From Thermoleophilia bacterium (lineage in GTDB: Bacteria > Actinomycetota > Thermoleophilia > Gaiellales > JAICJC01), in the NCBI GenBank assembly GCA_025928435.1, contig JAICJM010000018.1, positions 1 to 33,277 of the forward strand: a stretch of DNA of 33,277 nucleotides, in the 5' to 3' direction. Both the position numbers and the translations under genes were made by a program. Shown one piece after another: positions 8,367-16,317 of the stretch. The notes below the pieces were generated by a model. It was given only the letters and a program-made list of their open reading frames with translations, searched no databases and was not told the DNA's origin. The stretch's first letter is position 1, and each line of letters starts with the position of its first letter.

Positions 8367-9536
8367 CTACGGCTGCACGAGGGCGACGCTGTAGTCGCGA
8401 CCCCCCGCGACCTCCTCGCCCCCGGCCACGCCGGAGACGCGCACCGGCCTCATCCGGTTCGCCGTCGTCCCGTCGCCGAGCTGCCCGAAGTCGTTGTCGC
8501 CCCAGGCCCACACCGACCGGTCCTTCTCGATCGCGAGCGAGTGCAGGCGACCGGCCCCGACGTTGATCGCGTTCGCGATCCCGGGCACCTTCACGGGCGT
8601 GAGCCGGCCGGCACCCGTGCCGTCGCCGAGCTGGCCGAAGCTGTTCTGGCCCCAGGCCCAGACGGTGCCGTTCGAGAGCCGCGCGAGGCTGTGGTTCGCG
8701 CCCGCCGCGACCTGCACGGCCGCCGCGGGGAGGCCCCCGACGTGCACGGGCAGGAGCCGGTTCGTCTTGCTCCCGTCGCCGACCTGGCCGTACTGATTCC
8801 AGCCCCACGCCCACACCGAGCCGTTCTGCTCGATGGCGAGGCTGTGGTCGCGGCCGCCGGCGACGAACTTCACGTTCGCGAGGCCCTTCACCTGCACGGG
8901 CACGTCGCTGTTCTGCGTCGTGCCGTCGCCGAGGTTCCCGAACTCGTTGCCGCCCCACGCCCAGACGGTGCCGTCGGACGTGACCGCGAGCGAGTGGTCG
9001 CGGGCGCCGGCGATGCGGATCACGTTCGTCAGACCTTTGACCCGCACGGGGACGGTGCTGGTCGTCGTGGTGCCGTTCCCGAGCTGGCCGAAGTTGTTCA
9101 GGCCCCAGGCCCAGACGGTGCCGTCGTTCTTGAGGGCGATGCTCGAGTAGTGCCCGGTCGCGACGTCGCGGACGCCCGTGAGTCCCTTGACCTGCACCGG
9201 CGCCTGGCGGTTGGTCTTCGTGCCGTCGCCGAGCTGGCCGTCGTTGTTGTGGCCCCACGTCCAGACGGTGCCGTTCTTCTTCAGCGCGACGACGTGCTCG
9301 CGGCCGCCGTGCATGTCGATGACGTTCGTCATCCCGGGTACCGCCGCGGCCCTGAGGTGGCCGCCCGCGGACCCGTTGCCGAGCTGGCCGTCGGCGTCGC
9401 TGCCCCAGGTCATGATGACGCCCGGCTTCGCCGCCGCGCCGGCGCTCCCGCCGCCGGCCGCGCCGGCCGCCGCCGCGACCGCAACGACCACGGCCGCAGC
9501 CGCGCACACGCGCGCCCGTCGCCCTCGTGCACCCAT
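8367..9536 (-). CDS. Secreted RCC1-repeat seven-bladed propeller protein
   Basis: A 389-residue exported protein. An N-terminal signal-type segment (basic GRRARV, then an Ala/Val-rich helix, then an Ala/Gly-rich stretch) precedes seven consecutive RCC1 repeats that fill the rest of the protein. Each repeat carries the signatures VWAWG, N-x-FGQLGDGT and HSLA. The repeat count equals one complete beta-propeller. Bacterial RCC1 proteins are thought to be binding scaffolds; the ligand is unknown. ATG 9536 was preferred to the upstream GTG 9563 because it places the signal peptide at the very N-terminus and has a CAGGGG ribosome-binding-like stretch. Confidence 0.88.
   Translation of the reverse strand: MGARGRRARVCAAAAVVVAVAAAAGAAGGGSAGAAAKPGVIMTWGSDADGQLGNGSAGGHLRAAAVPGMTNVIDMHGGREHVVALKKNGTVWTWGHNNDGQLGDGTKTNRQAPVQVKGLTGVRDVATGHYSSIALKNDGTVWAWGLNNFGQLGNGTTTTSTVPVRVKGLTNVIRIAGARDHSLAVTSDGTVWAWGGNEFGNLGDGTTQNSDVPVQVKGLANVKFVAGGRDHSLAIEQNGSVWAWGWNQYGQVGDGSKTNRLLPVHVGGLPAAAVQVAAGANHSLARLSNGTVWAWGQNSFGQLGDGTGAGRLTPVKVPGIANAINVGAGRLHSLAIEKDRSVWAWGDNDFGQLGDGTTANRMRPVRVSGVAGGEEVAGGRDYSVALVQP
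8370..9419 (-). repeat. Seven tandem RCC1 repeats of about 150 bp
   Basis: The region encodes 350 residues as seven units of 49-51 residues. Units 2 to 4 are the most alike. Asp/Asn variation at LGDG/LGNG and variable positions after DGT (TKTNRQ, TTTTST, TTQNSD) suggest old tandem duplication followed by drift. Confidence 0.85.
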
Positions 9537-9631
9537 CCAAAGCCCCTGCCTGCCGCGTGACACGTTCTCGCTCTAGCCTACCAGCGTGTTTCGCGCCTGA
9601 CGACCCGGCGCGGACACGAAAACCACGAGCC

Positions 9632-9638
9632 AAGGAGG
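9632..9638 (+). promoter_or_regulatory. Strong ribosome binding site of fae
   Basis: AAGGAGG lies 4 nt before the ATG at 9643 and is one of the strongest Shine-Dalgarno sequences in the window. It fixes the start of fae and suggests high translation. Confidence 0.7.
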
Positions 9639-9642
9639 GCTG

Positions 9643-10176
9643 ATGAGCAGGTCAGAGCGCTCGCTCGACGGGGCGATCGGTGAGGGCTGGTCCGGCACCG
9701 ACCCGGACGGCTGCCACGTCAACGTGATCCTCGCCCGCCGGGGCGGCACGACCGCCGCGGCGCTGATGACGGCCTTCACCACCCCGCGCCAGGGCCACAG
9801 CCCGATCCTCGTCTGCGTCGGGCCCGACAAGGATCACTACGAGCCGGTCTGGCCCCCGACCGTGATGATGAACAAGTCGACGCTGGCCGGCGACCGCCAC
9901 GCGACGATCACCTACGGCGCGACGCAGCTCGGCGTCGGCCAGGGCGTGCTCGACGCCGTCGCGGAGGGGCTGCTCCCACCGACCGACGAGACGATCGTCT
10001 TCGTGGCGGTCTGGATCGACACCGCCGCGGGCGACGAGACGGCCGTCCGCGATTCCGCCCGCCGGGCGACCCGCAAGGCGGTGGGCTTGGCCGTCTCCGG
10101 CCGTGACCCGGCAGCCGCCCGCGATCTCGTCGACCGCCGCGACGGGCTGCGCAACCCCTACTACTCGGGCAGCTGA
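9643..10176 (+). CDS. fae: Formaldehyde-activating enzyme family protein
   Basis: 177 residues matching the Fae family, which condenses formaldehyde with a tetrahydropterin (tetrahydromethanopterin in methylotrophs). The family pattern is clear along the whole length: GxG..., then CHVNVILARRGG (His equivalent to the catalytic His of the AHIDLVIG segment in known Fae), AFTTPRQGHSPIL, a PPTVMMNKSTL segment, ATITYGATQLGVGQGV and a C-terminal ATRKAV helix. No other H4MPT or methanol-oxidation gene is in the window, so the cofactor and pathway are unknown; some Fae paralogues have unknown function. The 3' end overlaps the convergent transporter gene by 16 nt. Confidence 0.85.
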   Translation: MSRSERSLDGAIGEGWSGTDPDGCHVNVILARRGGTTAAALMTAFTTPRQGHSPILVCVGPDKDHYEPVWPPTVMMNKSTLAGDRHATITYGATQLGVGQGVLDAVAEGLLPPTDETIVFVAVWIDTAAGDETAVRDSARRATRKAVGLAVSGRDPAAARDLVDRRDGLRNPYYSGS

Positions 10177-11153
10177 CGCCCGGCGATCGGGCCGGCACGG
10201 CGGGCGACGGCACCGCCCACGGTTCCGAGGGCGACGGCCGCCCACGCCGCGAGCGCGATCCAGGTCGCATCGAGCCCGACGCGGTGGATGACCGGATGCC
10301 CCGCCGCGCGCCCCAGCGACTGGGCTGACGCCGCGAACATGCCCAGCGGGAACACCATGCTCCATCGCAGCGCGTCCGGAGCGCCCGGACGGCGGCCGAC
10401 CGCGCAGGCGACGTCGATGAGGGCGAGGAGCGGGATCCACAGGCAGGCGCCGACCCAGGCGACGAGGCCGACGAGGCCGACGCCCTCCCGCAGTGGCACG
10501 TCCGGCGCGTCGAGCAGCGCGGAGGCCGCGAGCGCGGAGATGGCGAGGACGCCCATGAGGATCCAGTCGTCGGCCCGGAACCGGCCGCGCTGGCGGCGGA
10601 TGAGGAGGCCGCGGGCGATCGGCCGCGCCAGCGGCACCTGGGCGACGAGCGCAACCGCCCAGACGAGCGTGACGGCCCAGGCGAGGGCGCTCGACGCCGC
10701 CGAGCGGTCGAGCGCGGCGGCCGAGATGACCGCGGACTGCATGGCGACGATGGCGAGCAGACGGCGGCCGGACGCCTCGTCGCCCTGCCTGCGGCCGCCG
10801 GCGCGCGTCCACGGCACGGGCCGCAGCACGGTCGGCAGCCAGGCGGCGACGGCGAGCAGCTCGAGGGCGTGGGCGACATCCGACTCGCCGCGGGCCGCGA
10901 ACCCGGCCCCGACGGCGCCCACAGCGGCGACGAACGTGACCGCGTCCCACCACCCGGCCCGGCTCCCGCGGACGCGCGGGCGGACGACGGCGAGGGGGGC
11001 CAGCACCACCAGCGCCGCGGTCGCGATCCCCAGCAGCACGTCGGAGAGCACGGGCAGCTGGTCATCGCTCGCGAGCGAGACGATGGCGGTCGCCATCACG
11101 GCCGCGAACGCGCCCTCCGGGAGGGCGCGCGCGGCCCGGGCAGGCCACTCCAC
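10161..11153 (-). CDS. TDT/SLAC1-TehA family membrane transporter
   Basis: A 330-residue integral membrane protein with about ten hydrophobic helices. LPEGAFAAVMATAIVSLA at the N-terminus and VFPLGMFAASAQSLG near the C-terminus match the paired signatures of the tellurite-resistance/dicarboxylate transporter (TDT) family, which includes TehA, Mae1 and SLAC1 anion channels. The likely role is passive anion or organic acid movement; the substrate cannot be told. The GTG start lies 3 nt after the stop of the small membrane protein gene, so the two form an operon. Confidence 0.75.
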   Translation of the reverse strand: MEWPARAARALPEGAFAAVMATAIVSLASDDQLPVLSDVLLGIATAALVVLAPLAVVRPRVRGSRAGWWDAVTFVAAVGAVGAGFAARGESDVAHALELLAVAAWLPTVLRPVPWTRAGGRRQGDEASGRRLLAIVAMQSAVISAAALDRSAASSALAWAVTLVWAVALVAQVPLARPIARGLLIRRQRGRFRADDWILMGVLAISALAASALLDAPDVPLREGVGLVGLVAWVGACLWIPLLALIDVACAVGRRPGAPDALRWSMVFPLGMFAASAQSLGRAAGHPVIHRVGLDATWIALAAWAAVALGTVGGAVARRAGPIAGRQLPE

Positions 11154-11156
11154 CGG

Positions 11157-11324
11157 TCAGCGCCGCAGGGCGGAGCGGCGGTCGTGCCAGGCGATCCAGC
11201 GGTAGGCCACCGGGTTTCGGTGGTCGGCCCGCCCGATCGAGAGGACCGCGCCGATCAGCGCCGCGGCACTCGCCAGGACGGCGACGCCGCTGACACCGAC
11301 GATGAGGGCGACGACATCGAACAT
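11157..11324 (-). CDS. Small membrane protein
   Basis: A 55-residue protein with a single long hydrophobic N-terminal helix (VVALIVGVSGVAVLASAAALIGAVLSIG) followed by a basic, Arg-rich cytoplasmic-type tail (RNPVAYRWIAWHDRR). I do not recognise a family. It is cotranscribed with the TDT transporter (3-nt gap) and may be an accessory subunit, which is inference. ATG 11324 was chosen over an in-frame GTG at 11342 because a near-consensus TATGAT box ends 6 nt before it. Confidence 0.6.
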   Translation of the reverse strand: MFDVVALIVGVSGVAVLASAAALIGAVLSIGRADHRNPVAYRWIAWHDRRSALRR

Positions 11325-11330
11325 ACCAGC

Positions 11331-11336
11331 ATCATA
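11331..11336 (-). promoter_or_regulatory. -10 box of the small protein/TDT operon
   Basis: TATGAT on the minus strand, 6 nt before ATG 11324. It is the best -10 match in the window and predicts a leaderless transcript. No clear -35 was found. Confidence 0.5.
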
Positions 11337-11374
11337 TCGCACTACGATGCAAACTCGCGGGTCGCGAGAAACCG

Positions 11375-11731
11375 CTACTCGGCGGCGTAGCCCTCACTGC
11401 CCATGATGTGCAGCGAGACGTACGGCTCGTCGCCGACCACCCAGCTGTCATGGCCGGGCGGCACGTGGAAGAACTCGCCCGCGCGCATGACGCGCTCGGT
11501 GCCGTCGTCCATCGCCGCCATCGCCTGTCCGCTCAGTACGAGCCCGACGTGCTCCACCCGGCACGAGGCCTCCCCGGTCTTCGCCCCCACGTGCGTCGAC
11601 CAGCGCCAGCCCGGCTCGTACGTCGCCCGGCCGAGCGTCATCGGCCCCACCCGGTAGACCTCGAACCTGCCCTTCTCGAACGTCCGCACCTCGGTCGGCG
11701 CCTCCAGGCTCACGAGCTCGAGCCCGTTCAC
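11375..11731 (-). CDS. Cupin-domain protein
   Basis: 118 residues forming a single small beta-barrel (cupin_2 type). The first conserved motif is around GWRWSTHVG...CRVEHVGLVLSG and the second is AGEFFHVPPGHDSWVVGDEP. The spacing fits metal-binding cupins, although only some of the usual His/Glu ligands can be assigned by eye. Its GTG overlaps the TGA of the upstream PPOX-fold gene (GTGA), so the two are translationally coupled. The substrate is unknown. Confidence 0.78.
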   Translation of the reverse strand: MNGLELVSLEAPTEVRTFEKGRFEVYRVGPMTLGRATYEPGWRWSTHVGAKTGEASCRVEHVGLVLSGQAMAAMDDGTERVMRAGEFFHVPPGHDSWVVGDEPYVSLHIMGSEGYAAE

Positions 11732-12156
11732 GCGCCGTCCTCCTTCCGGGGCCACGACGTCCCGCCGTCCCACCCGAACCAGCGGTCGACCCGCACCCAC
11801 GCGCTCCAGCGGTGCTGGTGGCGGGCGCCGAAGGGGTTGCCGGAGTAATGGGTGGAGAGCCGGTCGATGTCGCGCAGGTCGGGATCGGGCTCGATCGAGA
11901 CGACCTCGCCCATGAGCGTCACCTGGTGGTACCACTCGTCCTGCGAGAGGGTCGTCAGCGAGATGCGCGGGTCGCGCCGCATGTAGTCGAGCCGGCGGCG
12001 GGTCTCGTCCATGTTGACGAGAAAGCGCCCGTCCTCCCACACGTACCAGGTCGCCGCGGTGTGCGGGAAGCCGTCGGGCCGCAACGTGGCGACGACGGCG
12101 GGGTTCGGGCGGGCGAGGAACTCGCCGACCGCGTCGGGGACGGGGGCCCTGGGCAC
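11728..12156 (-). CDS. PPOX-class (pyridoxamine oxidase-fold) flavin/F420 protein
   Basis: 142 residues of the split-barrel flavin or F420-binding fold. The order is typical: EFLARPNPAVVATLRPDGFPHTAATWYVWEDG (a hallmark of the family), then RRRLDYMRRDPRISLTTL, then a GEVVSIEPDP strand and a C-terminal domain. Actinobacterial members include F420-dependent reductases; a cofactor cannot be assigned from sequence alone. The start is a GTG with a TACCCT box 6 nt upstream and no Shine-Dalgarno sequence. Coupled to the downstream cupin gene. Confidence 0.82.
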   Translation of the reverse strand: MPRAPVPDAVGEFLARPNPAVVATLRPDGFPHTAATWYVWEDGRFLVNMDETRRRLDYMRRDPRISLTTLSQDEWYHQVTLMGEVVSIEPDPDLRDIDRLSTHYSGNPFGARHQHRWSAWVRVDRWFGWDGGTSWPRKEDGA

Positions 12157-12162
12157 CCGAGC

Positions 12163-12168
12163 AGGGTA
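12163..12168 (-). promoter_or_regulatory. Candidate -10 box, leaderless PPOX gene
   Basis: TACCCT on the minus strand ends 6 nt before the GTG at 12156. This supports that start codon and a leaderless transcript. Confidence 0.4.
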
Positions 12169-12194
12169 TCGCGGCCGGTATGGTGAAGCTGGCG

Positions 12195-12530
12195 ATGACC
12201 CGGTTCCTGATCTCGTTCGACGACGGCGCGATGACTTTCCCCGAGGAAGAACTGCCCGCCGTGGCCGAGGCGGCGCACGCGGTGGCGCAGGAGGCCATGG
12301 ACGCCGGCGCCTGGGTGTTCGGAGGCGGGCTGCACTCCCACCAGACGGTGAGCGTGGTGGCCGCCGACGGAACGGTCACCGACGGCCCGGAGGCCAAGGC
12401 GTACGTCGGCGGGTTCGCGATCGTCGACGTGGGATCGCGTGACGAGGCGCTTCGGTGGGCGGCGAAGTTCGCCGTCGCCTGCCGCTGCGCGCAGGAGGTG
12501 CGCGAGTTCGTGCCCGACCCGGACCTGTGA
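12195..12530 (+). CDS. YCII-domain protein
   Basis: 111 residues with the dimeric alpha/beta-barrel YCII (DGPF-type) fold: MTRFLISFDDGAM at the start, GGGLHSHQTVSVV, DGPEAKAYVGGFAIVDV and a final EVREFVPD. Such proteins are often found with ECF sigma factors or as stand-alone small enzymes; no function is known here. ATG 12195 fits the family's N-terminus better than ATG 12180. It is transcribed divergently from the PPOX gene, with a possible TATGGT box at 12179-12184. Confidence 0.78.
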   Translation: MTRFLISFDDGAMTFPEEELPAVAEAAHAVAQEAMDAGAWVFGGGLHSHQTVSVVAADGTVTDGPEAKAYVGGFAIVDVGSRDEALRWAAKFAVACRCAQEVREFVPDPDL

Positions 12531-12539
12531 GCGAAGGCT

Positions 12540-12575
12540 CTAGGCGCCGACCACGGTGAGCGGCCGGGGGCGCGC
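12540..12575 (-). pseudogene. Tiny copy of M24 peptidase gene 3' end
   Basis: On the minus strand these bases encode RPRPLTVVGA and a stop, nearly the same as the RPRTLTVVGG terminus of the intact M24 gene ending at 14021. The match is only about 11 codons, so on its own it would be weak, but a longer copy lies at 13274. Together they look like serial remnants of the same 3' end. Confidence 0.4.
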
Positions 12576-12614
12576 TGCAAGGATGTGATGACGGGCGTGC
12601 GCCGTACAAGGTGA

Positions 12615-13223
12615 GTGAATCGTGTCTGCGCCTTCGCAGCTCTTCTGGTGGTTCTCGGAGCCGGGTGCCTCGGTTCCTCGCGCGCCTCTGAGACCGACGC
12701 GAGCGCGCACAGGGCCCTCGCGGGGCATGGACCACGTACCGTCGGTCGCTCGCTCCGCCAGGAGTCCGTGTCCTATGTGGCGCCGGTGAAGGGCGGGATC
12801 GGCAGCTATTCGGCGAGAACGACGGTGACCGACGCACAGCACTCCTGGTCTCTCGGACACCACGGCGAACTGATCCGAATCAAGGGCATTGGAAGAGTCA
12901 GCGTGAACTGCTCCCGCCAGACCGTGGCCTCGTTCAGGCTCACAACCTGGGCAGAGGGCGAAGGCCCACCGCACGTCACCGAAACACTCGCTCGCACTCG
13001 CGGTGTCGTCTCTCTCGCGGGCCTCGCCGCACCCTTTACGTTGCCAAGAGCCGAGACGGCGAACGAGCGTCTCTACCAGTGGGAGATCAGTGACGGCGGC
13101 GGGGAGGCGTTTCAGTTTTCGGCGGCCATCACCGCCCTTGTGACTCCCACATCGAACCGATGCGACTCACTCGCCGAGGCCACGGTCGTCACCACCGGGG
13201 CGTTCGCCCGGTATGCCCCGTGA
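12615..13223 (+). CDS. Putative lipoprotein, unknown function
   Basis: 202 residues, no family recognised. The N-terminus is a short signal (Arg3, hydrophobic AFAALLVVLGAG) ending in a Cys at about residue 18, compatible with a lipobox although the -3 residue is atypical. Four further Cys residues are not obviously paired. The base composition is visibly less GC-rich than the neighbouring genes, and the gene lies between two partial copies of the M24 peptidase 3' end, so it may be a later arrival. The GTG start is the first available after an in-frame stop; the Shine-Dalgarno-like AAGG is only 3 nt away, so the start is uncertain. Confidence 0.6.
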   Translation: MNRVCAFAALLVVLGAGCLGSSRASETDASAHRALAGHGPRTVGRSLRQESVSYVAPVKGGIGSYSARTTVTDAQHSWSLGHHGELIRIKGIGRVSVNCSRQTVASFRLTTWAEGEGPPHVTETLARTRGVVSLAGLAAPFTLPRAETANERLYQWEISDGGGEAFQFSAAITALVTPTSNRCDSLAEATVVTTGAFARYAP

Positions 13224-13231
13224 TCGGGGCA
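13214..13231. terminator. Hairpin across the lipoprotein gene stop
   Basis: TGCCCCG and CGGGGCA form a perfect 7-bp stem, with the TGA stop codon inside the 4-nt loop. No T-tract follows, so it is a terminator candidate only. Confidence 0.4.
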
Positions 13232-13273
13232 CGACGGGCCAGCCCCGATCGGGAGACGGCCCACCGCAGCGCC

Positions 13274-13387
13274 TCACACACCAACCACGGTGAGCGTGCG
13301 CGGCCGCGAGGACAGCGGCTCGATGCCCGTCTCGGTCATCAGCAGCGTCTCCATGTAGCTCGCGGTGAAGCCCGCGTCGCGGTCGAA
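13274..13387 (-). pseudogene. Second copy of M24 peptidase gene 3' end
   Basis: The minus strand encodes AGFTASYMETLLMTETG, then IEPLSSRPRTLTVVGV and a stop. This closely matches the last 33 residues of the intact M24 peptidase (AGYTASYMETLLMTDHG and onward). DNA similarity runs for about 95 nt, roughly three quarters identical by eye, then stops abruptly beyond about 13387. No metallopeptidase core remains. It is either the stump of a deleted tandem paralogue or a duplicated attachment-like sequence. Confidence 0.75.
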
Positions 13388-13446
13388 TGCCCACGACATG
13401 TCGCACACGGGCGCCGAGGGCCGGCCCCTGGCGCCTGCCGATCCTG

Positions 13447-13698
13447 TTACTCGCGGCCGCGCACGATGTCGACCAGCCACGCCACGCCCGCCGCGATGAT
13501 CAGCCCACTGCCGGTCTCCGCGATCACCTCGCGCCCACGCTCGTACCAGCCAAGGCCGGATGGCGAAAGGGACAGCACCTCGTAGAGCGTCCAGAGCGTC
13601 CAGGCCGCAGCCAGAACGAACGCGCAGAAGGCGACCGGGTTGCGCCGGTATCGCGTGCCGACGAACGCGGCCGTTCGATCGTACGGCGACTGACTCAT
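13447..13698 (-). CDS. Small two-helix membrane protein (copy B)
   Basis: 83 residues with two predicted membrane helices (AFCAFVLAAAWTLWTLYEVL and SGLIIAAGVAWLVDIV) separated by a short charged loop. No family recognised. The ATG overlaps the stop of gene A as ATGA. Topology and a few positions (AWTL..., AW-L near the end) resemble gene A, so the two may be diverged tandem duplicates. Confidence 0.55.
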   Translation of the reverse strand: MSQSPYDRTAAFVGTRYRRNPVAFCAFVLAAAWTLWTLYEVLSLSPSGLGWYERGREVIAETGSGLIIAAGVAWLVDIVRGRE

Positions 13699-13920
13699 GA
13701 GGAACGGAGGAACCGACTGGTGCTCATGAGCCATGCCGCGAGCACGGTGACGATCACCGCCTCGGACGCCGAGTCCACGACCCCCAACCGCACGGACGTA
13801 GACGCCACCATGGTTCCACGGGAACACGGCCACCGCCTGCCACGCGGCTACCAACGTCCAGACGGCGACGAGTGCGAGGCCCACAGCTGCCTCACGAGCC
13901 GTGGGCTTGGACTTGGACAT
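13695..13920 (-). pseudogene. Small two-helix membrane protein (copy A), frameshifted
   Basis: From ATG 13920 the frame reads MSKSKPTAREAAVGLALVAV and a first helix through FPWNHGG. It then turns into Arg/Gly-rich nonsense, while the neighbouring frame continues with STSVRLGVVDSASEAVIVT and a second helix ending FLRSS at a stop that overlaps copy B by ATGA. One extra base near 13808-13812 (around CCATGGTGG) would account for this. Joined, the two parts give about 75 residues with two helices, like copy B. A sequencing error is equally possible. Confidence 0.55.
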
Positions 13921-13927
13921 GGAAGCG

Positions 13928-13933
13928 AGTCTA
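13928..13933 (-). promoter_or_regulatory. Candidate -10 box before membrane gene pair
   Basis: TAGACT on the minus strand, 7 nt before ATG 13920, again in leaderless spacing. Supports ATG 13920 over the upstream GTG. Confidence 0.4.
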
Positions 13934-14020
13934 ATCACGGCTCCGGCCGGACGGTGAGCCGCCGGACGCGCACACCATCGTCTCCGTACTTGCGACGGCC
14001 GCGGGCGGCGCGTGATCGAG

Positions 14021-15228
14021 CTATCCGCCGACCACCGTGAGCGTGCGCGGCCGCCGGGAGAGCACCTCGATGCCGTGGTCGGTCATGAGCAGGGTCTCCA
14101 TGTACGAGGCGGTGTAACCTGCCCGCGGCGCGCCGGGTTGAGGCACGGAATCGTACAACCCGAAGAGGACGTTCTCGTAGTTCGTGAGGTAGCCGGGCTC
14201 CCACGTGAACTGCTCGAAGGCGTCGTTCGAGAGGTACGTGTGCCCGACCCAGTTCGGCGACATGGCGATCCCGAGCGCGTAGCCGCCGACCCACCACACC
14301 TGCTCGCGCGGGAAGCGGGAGAAGACGTAGTCCTCGGCCACGCGCTGGGCCACATCGAGCGGGTCGCCCGGCTTCACGGCTCGTCGCACCTCCTCGACGC
14401 TCCGGGACGTGACGTCCAGGATGGCCCGGGCCTCGGGATGGTCACGGCCGATCGAGAACGTCCGGCATACGTCGGCGTGGTAGCGGTTGACGACGCCGCA
14501 CGCGTCGACGTACATGACGTCGCCGACCTCGACCGGGCGCCGCCCCGGCGGCGCGTGCGTGCGGCACCACACGCCGGGCCCGGCCGACACCATCGTCTGG
14601 ATCGCGGCCCGCTCGCCGCCCTGCCCGGCCGTCACCGAGTCCAGACGGGCGGCGATCTCGAGCTCGGTCTGGCCCGGGCGGAGATGCTCGACCAGATCGT
14701 CGAAGGCGGCGTCGACGATCGCACCGGCCCGGCGCACGCACTCGATCTCGGCAGGCGACTTCACCAGTCGCACGCGATCGACGATCCAGTCGCCGGAGAC
14801 GATCCTTCCGCCCAGCCCGGCCAGCCGCGAGCCGAGCTCGTCGAGGAGCGGCGCGCCCGGCGCCGGCGACCAGCGCTCGAGCCCGATCGCGCCCTCGAGC
14901 CATCCCCGCGCGCGGAAGGTCTCCGCGATCGTGTCAAGGACGTTCTCGTAGCGGTAGAACACCGCGTCGTCGTAGTGGGCCGTCTCGCGCGCGAGCGTCT
15001 CGTGGCGCTCGTAGTCGCAGAACACAAGCCGCTCGTCGTCCGCGGCCACGACGACGCCGACGGGAGCCCGGGGCGGGTACCAGATCGACTCGAACCCGGT
15101 CAGGTAGCACAGATTCGCCGGGCTGGTGACGAACAGGACGTCGACCTCTCGCTCGCGCATCCGCGCCCGCACGCGCGCGGCCCGGTCGCGGTACTCGTCG
15201 ATGGAGAACGGCAGGCCCTCGCGCGCCA

Positions 15229-15229
<1 letters not shown>
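14021..15229 (-). CDS. M24-family (creatinase/Xaa-Pro-type) metallopeptidase
   Basis: 402 residues. A creatinase_N-type domain (about 10-145, with NLCYLTGFESIWYPP) is followed by the pita-bread domain. Conserved pieces are YVDACGVVNRYHADVCRTF (two Asp metal ligands), YALGIAMSPNWVGH, NYENVLF and YMETLLMT. The usual GHGIG metal-ligand motif is replaced by GYALG, as in the creatinase/ectoine hydrolase-like branch, so it may hydrolyse C-N bonds in small compounds rather than Xaa-Pro peptides. Its ATG overlaps the stop of the aldo/keto reductase gene by one base (TGATG), giving translational coupling. Confidence 0.85.
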
Positions 15230-16203
<974 letters not shown>

Positions 16204-16317
16204 CGCCATCCCCCTCGTTTCGACGCGGTGGACGGTAGTCGCGGGCGACAGGTCGTGGTCGCACGGGAACCAGGCGGCAGGCGGGGACGTCTACTCACCA
16301 TCACGTTCTCGGACGCG

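Noticed and set aside
8370..9419. CRISPR-like or minisatellite DNA array
   Set aside because: The periodicity is codon-based and explained by RCC1 protein repeats with divergent DNA.
5517..9560. 1347-codon plus-strand open frame
   Set aside because: Spans several well-supported genes on both strands and has low-complexity Arg/Ala/Gly composition.
13935..14000. A further copy of the M24 3' end (minus-strand RVRRLTVRPEP before a stop)
   Set aside because: Only three or four residues match RPRTLTVVGG, so chance is likely.
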